Shown here piece by piece: positions 45,601 to 50,520 of a stretch of DNA of 64,000 nt. The stretch comes from Galaxea fascicularis. Its lineage: Eukaryota; Cnidaria; Anthozoa; Scleractinia; Euphylliidae. The DNA is taken from positions 22,384,500 to 22,448,499 of the forward strand of contig OX419345.1 of assembly GCA_948470475.1 (NCBI GenBank). The letters run 5' to 3'. Position 1 is the first letter of the stretch. Each line of letters opens with the position of its first letter. The notes beneath the pieces are model-generated. The model was not told the DNA's origin. It worked only from the letters and a program-made list of their open reading frames with translations, and searched no databases. Made by a program: the position numbers and the translations under genes.

Positions 45601-47896
45601 TGTAGTTTCAAAACAGCAGCTTTACAACTTTTGCCACACAAATCAGATCCTAACTCAATTTAAGTACTTTACAGACCTCCTCAAGTAATTCATCAAAATA
45701 ACTTTTTTGGAAAAATACAATAATACATCAACCTCGACTCACCTGCAAGGCTTGACTGTAAGAAAAGTTTGCTGCACCAGGACGTCCATTTACTAACGAA
45801 ATGTGAATCTGAAAAGTGATTAGTGATTATGATAAGTGGTGAAGGGTTTGTAAATAAAATATCATTGATGAAGATAAAGTATACAAACTATCATAGTGCC
45901 CATGCAATACAGTATGTCATATTGGCAGGGTTGTCCACATAACAACTTGAAGAAAAGGCAAAATTGGAAAAGATAGCCAATATATTGGCCGTTCCGAAAT
46001 TCAGAAGGGAACTGGGGCGAGTTTCAAATTTGAAGTAAAAAAAAAAACATGGTTTGGGGGGACGCAGCCTCAAAATTAGAGACGTTTGTATGGATTTTGA
46101 GCTATGTTTCAAGGTCCATAACTTGGTCTCTGTTCAACCTAAAAGAATCAAACTTGGTCAAACGACCAATCTTAATGTTATCTTTCATGTGATGGTGTCA
46201 ATTTATCAATTACTTCAAAATTTGAAACTCACCCCTGTTCCCTTTTGAATTTCGAAACGGCCAATAGAAGGCTTAACAATAACTGAAGAATTACACCAGT
46301 TAAGAAAAAAAATTGAAACAAGTAGCCGGTTGATTCAGTTAAGGACAACTGTTCACTGGTATCAGAACGTTGGTCTCACCTCGCCATTCTCAAATGGTGG
46401 CACCTGTGAATAACTAGTCGTGCATGTTACAGTTGTGTCATCTTTAAATGACTGTAGCAGTGAAGATATACCAAAGTAATTCAAACACTCGCTGTTAGTG
46501 GTAGCAAAATACTGCCATGGAGTAAACGTCTTTCCACCATCAACAGACTTTTCCAGAGCCCAGGTACCTGGCCGAGGAGCATTTCCAGTTTTGATAATAA
46601 CATACGCTACTTGGTACTCCTAAAATTGAAATATCAAATAGGAATTTATGGAACATTTTCAAAGAAATCTAAATCTTCACATTTCTACACAACAAAAACC
46701 CATTACTCTCATAGTAAAGGGATCCAGATTTACAGGTGAGATCATGTAACACCGTTACATGAACTACATGTATATGGGCATGAAACCTTACAAAAGGGTC
46801 TTACTTTTAATTGTTCGACAGATTGTGCCATTTCTCCTCCTTGGAATCACAAATCATTTCAAACAGGGACCAAGCTATCCAATTCAGCTCTCGCATTCGT
46901 TCTCTTAGTTGTGATAAATAAATTAAGGTGGGTACAGGAAGCCAACTCACCACAATACATTTCACACATTCCAATCACTTTTTCCGATCTAACTTCCCCA
47001 GAGTAAACCAAAACGAGTAAAACGAGTAAAACAACCCTTTCCATAGAACTTAATAGATTTCTATCAAAACAATGATGATTTACAAACGAAATGGAAGAGC
47101 GACGACAATAACAATCCCTCAATGCGTTCGGCTTACTTGTGCAATTTTCCCACCAGGGTGCGAAATCTTTCTGCCCAAGATTTTGAAATATCCACGAATG
47201 CAGAGTACACATAGTTAAAGCTTATCCAACAATGATTGTGCATCGAAAAATAAATTTGACTTAAGCTCAAGCTTCAAATTCGGAAAAGATAAAGTTAAAA
47301 TCTTTCAAATGATAAACTTTAATTCAGTACGCTTTCAACATAAGCTTAACCAAGTGAAAATCTGCTAAACATCATCCCCGTCGCGCGTTGTATGAGATAT
47401 ATGGCTTGCGGATCGTCCTGCTTACATCGCCTCGAGACAGCTGATCTTAAAAAGCCTACACATAAACCTCCATTTTGTGACGTGAAGCTCGTATATATAA
47501 ACAACTAAAGGAATGCCTTGATGAGTAGGCATGAAATATTACCTGTCCCAAATCGATAGTAATGTTGACTTGCTGATACTGAAGTCCTCGGGAAAGCGGC
47601 GGCGACTGCCACCAGCGTTCAGATCCATCGATAGCGTACTCTATAGGATGATTCTCGGATGGACTACTTGGGCCGCAGTGTTCACACGACAGACCATGAA
47701 TTGAGAGTTTTCCGGGCACGGTGGCCAATTTGCAGTATAACTCCTCTTCACTAACATTAAGTCCACATGTTGAGGTCGCCTCTATTTTCTTGCCTTGTGC
47801 GATGTTAATGGCTGGAGAACTTAATATTTGCCCAAAGTTATACTGAGGAGCAAAACAAAGGGCTAAAACCGTTTGCAAAGCGATGAGAACTAACAT
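42..47896 (-). CDS. lama5: Laminin subunit alpha (alpha-3/5 type), 3' end beyond window
   Basis: Secreted basement-membrane subunit that joins beta and gamma chains through its coiled coil and binds cell receptors through its C-terminal LG domains. Exons, 5' to 3': 47543-47896, 46380-46619, 45743-45808, 45495-45599, 44716-44929, 43641-43850, 43225-43359, 42957-43094, 42393-42533, 41563-41700, 40784-41130, 39348-39606, 38910-39009, 38560-38767, 31633-31908, 30392-30658, 29517-29795, 29204-29413, 28443-28712, 26869-27193, 26204-26547, 25491-25624, 25175-25334, 24916-25017, 24408-24494, 22986-23219, 22431-22557, 20281-20789, 19543-19723, 18816-19098, 13145-13345, 11992-12344, 11451-11567, 10499-10792, 9680-9905, 5504-5589, 4703-5271, 1315-1564, 42-562. 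Every intron is GT-AG and phases agree except across intron 30. The L4b domain separates it from alpha-1/2/4 chains; the alpha-5 symbol is a type assignment, not proven orthology. Confidence 0.96.
563..1314. other. Laminin intron 38, no gene
   Basis: Intron between exons 39 and 38. It contains a T-rich run near 1031-1063 and a stretch at about 600-700 that may be an old repeat. No conserved reading frame was seen. Confidence 0.6.
2633..2838. mobile_element. MITE, TIR GGCGGATCCAGG
   Basis: Left AGAGGCGGATCCAGGGG and right CCTGGATCCGCCCCTGG are inverted copies about 200 bp apart, with internal C-runs (GCAACCCCCC and CAACCCCCC) also in inverted or repeated form. It is the same family as 15424-15758. 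Confidence 0.65.
2855..3065. repeat. Degenerate tandem repeat, TTGAGCGATTTTAGCGC units
   Basis: About five units carry GAGCGATTTTAGCGCTTA and AAAAGCACTGTTT in irregular 40-70 bp spacing. They lie between the arms of the large inverted repeat. No reading frame is involved. Confidence 0.75.
3889..4202. mobile_element. MITE with long hairpin arms (about 120 bp)
   Basis: Starts AGAGTACTAAAGTGTGACGT and ends with its complement (ACGTCACACTTTAGTACTCT). The arms extend inward through TGAAATTTCTGAAATTATGG and GGCCTGCTTGCCAAAAATGA. It abuts the large inverted repeat. Confidence 0.8.
4440..4640. repeat. Dispersed repeat related to 41930-42030
   Basis: About 35 bp around GGTTGCCATGGTTACCTT at 4563 reappears inverted near 41980 (AAGGTAACCATGGCAACC), with a similar CCGCTCA flank. 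Probably an old SINE or MITE fragment. Confidence 0.4.
4703..13345 (-). CDS. lama5: Laminin alpha exons 31-37: coiled-coil long arm and start of LG1
   Basis: Exons 31 to 36 are cysteine-free and rich in heptad-like L, A, E, K and N, as in the domain I/II coiled coil. Examples are TIEEVNSKVAEVTDKATKAL, LWSDLSEANKTLDELLGTFG, LRKRADELDKLLTDIEFARK and DSELASLLDDIKERLELIRE. Together they give several hundred residues, near the usual laminin alpha length. Exon 37 finishes the coil (EVKRRLDDIEGMLVRAHALL) and enters LG1 at RYTSVVMKFDGETVSEPVLP. LG1 contains an RQKR sequence at 4858-4869 that fits a minimal furin motif. Exon 31 has a natural acceptor at 13345 that implies phase 1; a weaker acceptor leaving exon start at 13335 would match the phase 2 of exon 30. 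Confidence 0.9.
5700..5765 (+). mobile_element. tRNA-derived SINE fragment
   Basis: TTGGCGCAGTGGTGAGAACA contains a perfect Pol III A-box pattern (TGGCGCAGTGG), followed by CACTCACCTTCCACCAATAT. The B-box half is missing or degraded. Confidence 0.6.
6085..8290. mobile_element. 2.2 kb non-autonomous transposon with CGTTCCTATCGTGCC arrays
   Basis: The left 220 bp is packed with CGTTCC and ATCGTGCC units; the right 250 bp carries the complementary GGAACGATAG and GGGCACGA units. The inverted arrangement marks the two ends of one element. The interior holds a minisatellite and no recognisable protein. Exact ends and target duplication could not be fixed. It lies in laminin intron 35. Confidence 0.65.
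6815..6990. repeat. Minisatellite, five GGGTGGCAGCRACACACCC units
   Basis: Five copies of RAGGGTGGCAGCRACACACC separated by variable spacers, with a period of roughly 40 bp. Each unit is an imperfect inverted repeat (GGGTG...CACCC). Confidence 0.85.
8836..8896 (+). repeat. Fragment of the repeat seen at 50375-50430
   Basis: GGTTTTATCAACTGAGTTGA plus TGGCCACCATAAAGAGATTC matches the 50.37 kb copy (GGTATTATCAACAGAGTTGA, TGACCACCGTACAGGGATTC) in order and spacing. Confidence 0.55.
9199..9345. mobile_element. MITE, GCTGGATAG palindromic family, copy 1
   Basis: Ends GGCCCTGGTTGTTC and GAACAACCGGGGCC are inverted copies. The inside is a chain of GGATA/TATCC units (CTATCCACCGGATAAATATC). A second copy in the opposite orientation is at 50147-50293. 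Confidence 0.8.
10081..10445. mobile_element. Small repeat element built of TTCAACA/TGTTGAA motifs
   Basis: Roughly twenty TTCAACA or TGTTGAA copies occur in 365 bp, with GCAAACG near both ends (GCAAACGGCTTCAACA; GCAAACGCTTTCAACA). Its right end lies about 50 bp from laminin exon 34. No reading frame. Confidence 0.65.
13885..14568 (-). CDS. LamG-like (concanavalin A fold) domain ORF nested in laminin intron 30
   Basis: An uninterrupted reading frame of about 227 residues on the laminin strand ends with TAA at 13885-13887. It opens PLAIYPLNVKYGRKDIGPNS and continues with DGAVCLKGEPDSYIEIPNKG, SMSILVWVSPEEQAGPIVYY, WHHVVTTYDYDNGKAKLWVD and PYYFKGRFACLQFFDKVLNQ. This is the pattern of stand-alone LamG-like jelly-roll domains, not of laminin LG modules. 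The start was set at a pyrimidine-rich acceptor (CCCTCAG), with a second possible acceptor just upstream. Neither fits phase 2 of laminin exon 30, so it is probably a separate nested gene or a gene fragment. A transposon begins about 280 bp upstream, and no other exon was found. Confidence 0.6.
   Translation of the reverse strand, partial: PLAIYPLNVKYGRKDIGPNSNPEALLISTVTVSGPYGKPDGAVCLKGEPDSYIEIPNKGHLDTHKSMSILVWVSPEEQAGPIVYYNAFIDSSNIGLWYTTPSRYQVRFKSINKNTPPSESLESTRLGSNVWHHVVTTYDYDNGKAKLWVDEKLQEEADRGVQQQATNSSSLTMGSVPNVPYYFKGRFACLQFFDKVLNQDQLHVAKRAYDLGKKRNFFLLKSSSYLK
15061..15232. repeat. Tandem duplication, period about 93 bp
   Basis: TAATCCAACCAAGCCTTAA recurs at 15061 and 15154, followed in both by CTGTATCTAACTAGTGTTAC and a TTAAGTGTACTACTTAA block. 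It belongs to the left subterminal region of the host transposon. Confidence 0.75.
15424..15758. mobile_element. MITE, TIR GGGGCGGATCYAGG
   Basis: The left end CTGGGGCGGATCTAGG and right end CCTGGATCCGCCCCAG are inverted copies about 330 bp apart. The same terminal sequence bounds a second element at 2633-2838. It is nested in the 14852-18119 transposon. Confidence 0.65.
15917..16102 (+). CDS. Short coding exon-like ORF, possibly the N-terminus of a BEN-type protein, inside a transposon
   Basis: Reads MNSKAKFALVLWTSDPKPEC and later EGKTYHAVWDPKEETSPATV. The FALV-W and GKTY-V-W-PATVL pattern resembles the N-terminal module I associate with fish and invertebrate BEN-domain proteins (family match tentative). 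A TAA ends the frame at 16100-16102, yet the same frame stays open for nine more codons (RKGTTDTQE) to an excellent GTGAGT donor at 16130. This suggests one nonsense change in a real first exon, or a two-exon gene read differently. It sits in the 14852-18119 element. Confidence 0.4.
   Translation: MNSKAKFALVLWTSDPKPECWQVISTGEILSSNDLEEGKTYHAVWDPKEETSPATVLKLAK
16317..16552 (-). CDS. Possible internal exon, basic and polar protein segment
   Basis: On the minus strand a TTTGTAAACAG acceptor is followed by an open frame reading IFAIRFEITVHEVDRKRQAP, then EEGKYQEKEPKTTEATEDSS and RKRYEEKRKPGGRTFQQEWK. The FQ-EWKK wording resembles the start of zinc-finger regions in transposon-derived proteins. 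The residue composition looks coding, but no certain donor or start codon was found. It lies opposite the plus-strand reading frames of the same element. Confidence 0.3.
16948..17139 (+). CDS. Possible terminal exon, acidic tail, inside a transposon
   Basis: After an AAAAATAG acceptor the plus strand reads EKQRIRRGENRKHVELRAAE, then an acidic and serine-rich stretch (EGSEQDTSSGESHESNNEDE) and stops at 17139. The charged composition and clean stop suggest a real C-terminal exon. Its phase (1) does not match the 16130 donor, so a link to the 15917 reading frame is unproven. Confidence 0.3.
   Translation: MEKQRIRRGENRKHVELRAAEEGSEQDTSSGESHESNNEDEERANSTDIDFGTNMNVAITDMT
17673..17793. repeat. Tandem duplication, period about 69 bp
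   Basis: Two copies of TACTACTTAAGT, then GCTATTAAGTACAGTATTA, each preceded by TTAATTACAG. This is the right-end counterpart of the left subterminal array of the same transposon. Confidence 0.7.
18816..22557 (-). CDS. lama5: Laminin alpha exons 27-30: C-terminal LE array and start of coiled coil
   Basis: Exon 27 opens LCGKGYTRGADNSSCIPCNC, completing the LE module that hosts L4a. Exon 28 is unusually large (509 bp, 169 codons) and contains several fused LE modules, including CEEGYTGQRCERCADGFFGN and CDRCLPGYYGD. Exon 29 adds CPDGVTGRKCDRCKAGYFNY. Exon 30 holds a last cysteine cluster (CEYCGECVGRLL) and switches to a cysteine-free helical segment rich in L, T and K (ATKLDNNLTLALKSLKQGT), the start of the long arm. 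Intron 27 contains a recently inserted 1.4 kb transposon. Exon 30 ends in phase 2, which does not match the natural phase of the next recognised exon. Confidence 0.92.
21552..21567 (-). promoter_or_regulatory. Histone-type mRNA 3' stem-loop, minus strand
   Basis: The reverse complement gives the same GGCTCC-TTTA-GGAGCC hairpin with ACCA after it, and AAGAAAG downstream, like a histone downstream element. It is an inverted partner of the 21864 hairpin within the same transposon. Confidence 0.6.
21614..21832 (+). CDS. Unrecognised ORF between two stem-loops, possible exon
   Basis: After a TCTTGCAG acceptor-like site the frame reads CPRSTLRDFVGIAELKKVDS, then RELDLILRDQGVTSVREVEV, and ends MKFEARFYE at a TGA. 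Base composition is more CG-rich than the surrounding DNA. No family was recognised. It may be a captured host exon. Confidence 0.3.
   Translation, partial: PRSTLRDFVGIAELKKVDSRELDLILRDQGVTSVREVEVVCRKRLRRSIPVMSNMRREGLLLPMKFEARFYE
21864..21879 (+). promoter_or_regulatory. Histone-type mRNA 3' stem-loop, plus strand
   Basis: GGCTCC-TTTA-GGAGCC: six-base stem, four-base loop, preceded by CAAAAC and followed by ACCA and a GAAAG sequence about 10 bases later. This matches the shape and flanks of the metazoan replication-dependent histone 3' end. No histone gene is next to it. Confidence 0.6.
22986..26547 (-). CDS. lama5: Laminin alpha exons 21-26: LE modules and L4a domain
   Basis: Exon 21 (26204-26547) holds LE modules with CECERNGVIGGNIACDSKTG and CNKCATGYYNYPLCQKCELC. 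Exon 22 ends in the LE half-module CTKCWCNGLSDTCFEGVKFW that normally precedes an L4a (laminin IV type A) insert. Exons 23 to 26 encode that globular domain: VNTMDGWTIENTPASVTKIG, KPVYWVAPKEYLGKK, YGGKLTYTVEYMVPQGGRSP, LEAQ-like LELSPGQSTSVEAQLLE, and then LSGVVMNVAVDGPVEG. Exon 26 returns to LE sequence (LCECPERATGASCE). The L4a domain is thus inserted into an LE module, the standard laminin arrangement. Exon 22 ends in phase 2; exons 23 to 26 end in phase 0. Confidence 0.93.
26869..38767 (-). CDS. lama5: Laminin alpha exons 14-20: L4b globular domain and following LE
   Basis: Exon 14 carries LLHIKAELEDG and RFGFDESVFPGYSWRGYATM, and exon 15 MDIPKAARYHIVFHYMLNGS, both recognisable as the L4b (domain IVb) module of alpha-5-type chains. 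Exons 16 to 19 continue it with DYVVALPQEYYEAYQLEEKV, KHGKYVLVIQYYKPSDGRAP, TTTGGVCIPTSYPIPKG and RPGKYAVIVQYYQPKHSSFD. The motif GKY-VIVQYY occurs twice, so the domain has an internal two-fold repeat, seen again as CNYRFGCRQ and CPHTSGCRS. Exon 20 finishes the module (DYVLLVPEDAFSSELQED) and enters LE with CDCNRRGSYNNDCEEFGGQC. Borders inside the domain are phase 0. Intron 14 (31909-38559) is about 6.6 kb and is mostly transposon. Confidence 0.92.
27354..28172. mobile_element. MITE-like element with a satellite core
   Basis: The left end ATATGTTGTGGTATGAAATT and the right end AATTTCATACCACAACATAT are inverted copies. Both ends carry further TTCATACC and CCAGTTTGAAAAA motifs. The centre is a pentanucleotide satellite. 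Confidence 0.75.
27497..27950. repeat. ATAGG/AAGGAT satellite, about 450 bp
   Basis: Long runs of GGATA, ATAGG, AAGGATAAGG and GGACAGG units. A block containing ATGAGCACAGGGTATGATAG is duplicated at about 27687 and 27834. Long open frames here (P, S, L and Y repeats) are artefacts of the repeat. Confidence 0.9.
30764..31152. mobile_element. pogo/Tigger-like MITE, TA target site
   Basis: Ends CAGTCGAACCTCGATTATCC and GGATAATCAAGGTTCGACTG are inverted copies flanked by TA, the hallmark of Tc1/mariner-pogo elements. Inner copies of TCCGGATAAT lie near the left end. It lies in laminin intron 15. Confidence 0.85.
31157..31464. mobile_element. MITE, TIR with CACTGAAAAA
   Basis: Left CCCCAAATTCTTTTCACTGA and right TCAGTGAAAAACAAAATTTG are inverted copies about 300 bp apart. 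It lies next to the pogo-like copy. Confidence 0.7.
34364..34597 (-). CDS. Small basic protein, transposon interior
   Basis: Seventy-seven codons open MADETELIRKRRGRDREYMR, contain FPAARRRKRNLQKVNQLPTV and four cysteines, and end RYTTDEEL. An in-frame ATG upstream would extend it. No family was recognised. It starts about 260 bp from a divergent plus-strand exon, suggesting a bidirectional promoter. Confidence 0.35.
   Translation of the reverse strand: MADETELIRKRRGRDREYMRHSNPYKFPAARRRKRNLQKVNQLPTVACNGFNKCESGVQEMFCERPCELRYTTDEEL
34860..34910 (+). CDS. Short basic first exon, divergent partner of 34597
   Basis: ATG opens MAKRNSRKRSVPARLRE, followed by a consensus GTAAGC donor. Very basic, as in the N-termini of DNA-binding or transposon proteins. 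No downstream exon was identified before the LINE fragment. Confidence 0.3.
35150..35830 (+). mobile_element. Decayed non-LTR retrotransposon (LINE) fragment, reverse transcriptase C-terminus
   Basis: With frameshifts and stops, the plus strand reads segments such as YLTWHSHINKLYKKIASAIG, SKLQNRAARVITSSSYEYDV, FKSLNSLVPEYLTSK and SYSSTTLWNSLP. The LQNRAARVIT wording and its order are typical of the region after the LINE reverse transcriptase. It is not functional. Confidence 0.7.
37668..38256. mobile_element. MITE of about 590 bp, TIR with GGTTTTCAC...GACGTCATCAAAA
   Basis: Left TCTCGGTTTTCACATGACGT and right ACGGTGTGACAGTGAAAACC are inverted, imperfect copies, each with a GATGA/TCATC box beside them. 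It lies in laminin intron 14 beside exon 14. Confidence 0.6.
38910..43850 (-). CDS. lama5: Laminin alpha exons 6-13: N-terminal LE (EGF-like) array
   Basis: Tandem laminin-EGF modules, each with eight cysteines, form the rod of the short arm. Exons 6 to 10 are nearly one module each, with phase-1 borders and repeated endings such as CNQCNEGFYGFPNCK, CDQCDSGYYGFPNCR and CNQCSRGFYSFPEC. Exon 11 (115 codons) carries more than two modules and ends in phase 0. Exon 12 covers LACTECKGGYYN, then a module opening CDNCDCNLDGVIGG. Exon 13 encodes CGCDVGGAFNQLCDTLSGQC and ends in phase 2, where the L4b domain begins. A one-module-per-exon layout fits growth of the array by exon duplication. No stop or frame break was seen. 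Confidence 0.94.
39970..40505. repeat. GC-rich repeat-like insertion in laminin intron 11
   Basis: The base composition is clearly more GC-rich than the flanking intron, with ACCCAGCCACGAGCCCCGCC and many CACACA and AACACAC runs. Open frames on both strands look non-conserved. It is probably a mobile element, but no ends were identified. Confidence 0.35.
41820..42290. repeat. Repeat-like GC-rich stretch in laminin intron 9
   Basis: Contains the shared AAGGTAACCATGGCAACC block and a CTGCCCCGCAGCGGG hairpin near 42200. No coding signal. Probably old SINE or MITE material. Confidence 0.35.
44716..47896 (-). CDS. lama5: Laminin alpha exons 1-5: signal peptide, LN domain, first LE
   Basis: The start codon at 47894-47896 opens a hydrophobic leader (MLVLIALQTVLALCFA) followed by mature sequence containing SSPAINIAQGKKIEATSTCG. 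Exon 1 ends NITIDLGQ and exon 2 opens EYQVAYVIIKTGNAPRPGTW, the typical continuation of an alpha-chain LN domain. Further LN landmarks are PWQYFATTNSECLNYFGIS, the loop ending PPFENGE, NGRPGAANFSYS in exon 3 and ATHIRLRLLKVKTLLADL in exon 4. Exon 5 opens YFYSIKDISVGGICMCNGHA, the LN-to-LE1 junction. LN domains polymerise laminin into networks. All four junctions among these exons are phase 0, and exon 5 ends in phase 1, the usual phase for LE exons. Confidence 0.95.
45983..46266. mobile_element. MITE, TIR TATTGGCCGTTYCGAAATTC
   Basis: The ends are inverted copies (left TATTGGCCGTTCCGAAATTC, right GAATTTCGAAACGGCCAATA). TA at the borders suggests a Tc1/mariner-type target site. It lies in laminin intron 2. 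Confidence 0.8.
46951..47044 (-). CDS. Orphan signal-peptide-like exon inside laminin intron 1
   Basis: A start codon at 47042-47044 opens MERVVLLVLLVLVYSGEVRS, a textbook-looking signal peptide, followed by EKVIGMCEMYC and a strong GTGAGT donor after base 46951. It lies on the laminin strand between exons 1 and 2. The exon ends in phase 1, while laminin exon 2 needs phase 0, so it cannot be a simple alternative first exon feeding exon 2. It could be the first exon of an unrecognised nested gene, a mis-spliced transcript or chance. No second exon was found for it. Confidence 0.35.
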
Positions 47897-48272
47897 CTTC
47901 AGTCAAAACGGCCCGCATACGAACTCCACCACTTGATGGAACCAAATCCCTTTTCATGCGGCGAAGCAAAGGAGATCAAATTACCTGGGCGGAGGTGAGA
48001 AGAATTCCCGGACTTCCCGCCATCTTCAGCACAATTTAAATAGCTGTAAGTATGAACTTACAAATGTTGTTCAACGCCTTCTTCTCTCGCGCCTAGCGTG
48101 CTATGAAGTGTAATGAGCAAGAGAAACAAAACTTAAATTGGATTGACCCCGTAGCAAGAAATGGTGCAAAACTCGATTTAATTATCTGAAGCGCTTCCTG
48201 GCCTAATTTTTTGTAATCTTCACAAAAAAATGTGCACCTGAGCCATTTGAACCTTGGACCATTTGCCTCTTT

Positions 48273-48316
48273 CTCCCCACCCCTCCCCCTCCCCCTCCCC
48301 CTCCCCCTCCCCCTCC
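48273..48316. repeat. (CCCCTC)n microsatellite upstream of laminin
   Basis: Seven or so tandem CCCCTC units about 380 bp upstream of the laminin start codon. The minus strand is a G-run array able to form a G-quadruplex; any effect on the promoter is inference. Confidence 0.9.
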
Positions 48317-49046
48317 GCAACAGGACAAGGGAGTGAACGAGGACGATTTCTTTCCTACAGGAGGTGCAGAAGAAGCCCGGTACATTACCCACAAAAAGGC
48401 AAAGGTGCACAAAAACAGTGCACCTTTTTAATGCACTTCAGCAGGACTCCTGACTTCAGACATACTTCTTGAGTATGAACACAAGCCTCATTCGACTTAT
48501 CAAAGTTTTCTCTACGTATAAAATGTCACTTAACGTAACTAAACTTTAGCGACTGGAATAATGCTATGTCTTTTATGGTAGCAAAATTTCAAGTGGACGT
48601 TACGGAGCGGGTAGGGGGGATCTGACCTAAACGTCCAGAAGTGAATATGTCGACGGCCCCTTAGAGACACTTGAAATGGAAGTTTAAATCTGTTTTTATG
48701 TTTGAATGTTCCGAACAGACCAGTCAGTTATTTGTCTGGTTCTAACACAGTGTCTTTCTGAAAGGTATTTTCCATCTCCGACTTTCGAAACGAATTAAAC
48801 CGGTCTTGCTTGTTCCCCAGTATTTTCCTTTTCTTTGGGTTGTTTTTTCGGGAGTTAAAAACTGCAGTCCCGAAGAAAAAGTAGGCAGGCCTTCTTCGTC
48901 AGCTGGTTCGCTTGTTCGCTATGTTTAGTTTAACTTTTGCTGAAGTTTTCCCAGCCATGTTTTTGAATACAAAATGGCGAAGTTACTCACGGAGAGGTAT
49001 TTGTTGGTAGACGTCATCAGTGTGCAATTGAATTTGATCACTACCT

Positions 49047-49203
49047 CTTACTAACCGAGTTCGAGGTCCGTACTGTAAGTTACAGACCGAGTTTTTTTCC
49101 CGTTTACTCATGGCCTAAGCGCGAAGCGCGCGGGCCATAAATCAACGGGAAAAAACGAGGATCCGTAACTTATAGTACGGACCGAGAAAACGAGGTTAGT
49201 AAG
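49047..49203. mobile_element. Palindromic MITE, CTTACTAACCG ends
   Basis: Left CTTACTAACCGAG, GGTCCGTACTGTAAGTTAC is mirrored by GTAACTTATAGTACGGACC and CGAGGTTAGTAAG. A central hairpin (GCGCGAAGCGCGCG) lies between them. Confidence 0.75.
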
Positions 49204-49739
49204 ATATTTATTATATCTCTGAGGTTAATCAGGCGCGAGGAAAAGGAACAAATAGTGAAGTACGGCCCGCAAATTGACCAATCACAGCGCGCGTACTAAC
49301 TGAGAGATGTCGCAAGTTGTCGCAACCTGCAGTTGCCATTGTTTCAGTTTTTCAATGCTTATCCATGTAAAATCGTGACCAATGTCATTTTAGCCGCAAC
49401 GAGAACTGATTTCGCTCTAATTTTTTGGGCTTAGCCCGACCACACTGATGAACTCCGAGATGTTGTATGAGCGACAAGGGATTGCACGTGAACGTGCATC
49501 TTTCTCTAATGAAAAATCTTGTGAAGTTGTAGCCTGCCTAGCAAGTGTTTCCGCTGCTAATGGGGCGAGACCAAAACAGCCGTCCCCCCTCGCATCTCTG
49601 TTTTGCTCTCGTCCCGTTACCCGGCAGCGAAAGGAAAGAACAAGACCTCACAGCCAGGGCAGGTCAAGAGACTTTAGGAACAAATACCACAAGTTACCAA
49701 GTATAGGGCATTGTGTGGGCAAACATTAATGTATTTAGG

Positions 49740-50125
49740 TAAACTAAAAGCCACTCAATGGGCACTACGGCCACAGTCGTAGCGGGCGTTACCCCTTAAA
49801 TCTACTAAATACAGCTTGAGCGCAAGCATTTGCAGCCATGAACAGCTGTTTCGGCCTTATCAGCGTGCAATAAGTAATACCCAGGCTTAAGAACCCACAT
49901 GAATAAAACAAGCGATGAAAATGAGAAGCTTGTGGGATGTTGCTTAGAGTGACAAGAATACCACACAAATTAATGTATTTCGGTAAGTGAAAAGCCACTC
50001 ATTGGGCACTATGGCCACGTGGGCATGCTGATGAGGCCTAGCAAGGCCGAAATATCTGTCCCTTACTGCTAATGCTCGGGCTCAAGCTTTATATGGTAGA
50101 TTTAAGGATGATGCCCGCTACCTAC
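49740..50125. repeat. Repeat pair with a hammerhead-ribozyme-like core
   Basis: CCACTCAATGGGCACTACGG at 49752 recurs as CCACTCATTGGGCACTATGG at 49995. The plus-strand copy contains CTGATGA (50028-50034), a GGCC/GGCC stem with TAGCAA loop (50035-50048) and GAAA (50049-50052). The inverted copy near 49849-49863 keeps a truncated version. Stem I could not be closed convincingly. Confidence 0.5.
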
Positions 50126-50146
50126 GGCGGATAAATCGCTATCCAC

Positions 50147-50293
50147 CTGGCTCCGGTTGTTCAAACGTTGGATAGCGCTATCCACCGGATAAATTCCAGC
50201 GGATAAGTAATGGCAAAGCTAATTCCACTATCCACTGGATAGATATTTATCCGGTGGATAGCGCTATCCAGCCTTTGAACAACCGGGGCCAGG
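50147..50293. mobile_element. MITE, GCTGGATAG palindromic family, copy 2
   Basis: Inverted ends CCGGTTGTTCAAACG and CTTTGAACAACCGG, and an interior of CTATCCACTGGATAGATATT units. Reverse-complementary to 9199-9345 over nearly the full length. Confidence 0.8.
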
Positions 50294-50361
50294 TTAAAAA
50301 CACTGAACATAACTCAGTATCAAAGGGGGTAGTTTCTGTGGTGTTGCGTCGGTGGGGAAGT

Positions 50362-50520
50362 AGTACACAAAAATTTGGTATTATCAACAGAGTTGATAGT
50401 GTAAAGTGACCACCGTACAGGGATTCTAAAAGCTGATGTTTCAAGCGTTAGCCCTTCCTCAGAGCAAATCGAGGAATTATGGGTTGTGTGTAGTTTTTAT
50501 AGGGGAGTAGGAGCTACGCC
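50362..50520. repeat. Retroelement-like repeat fragment
   Basis: Contains GTATTATCAACAGAGTTGAT, then AGCTGATGTTTCAAGCGTTA and GCCCTTCCTCAGAGCAAATC. The first half matches 8836-8896. The wording is one I associate with dispersed cnidarian retroelement repeats; the assignment is tentative. Confidence 0.45.

Noticed and set aside
49448..49729. Plus-strand frame of 93 codons in the intergenic region
   Set aside because: No recognisable domain, repeat-like surroundings and no splice or promoter support.
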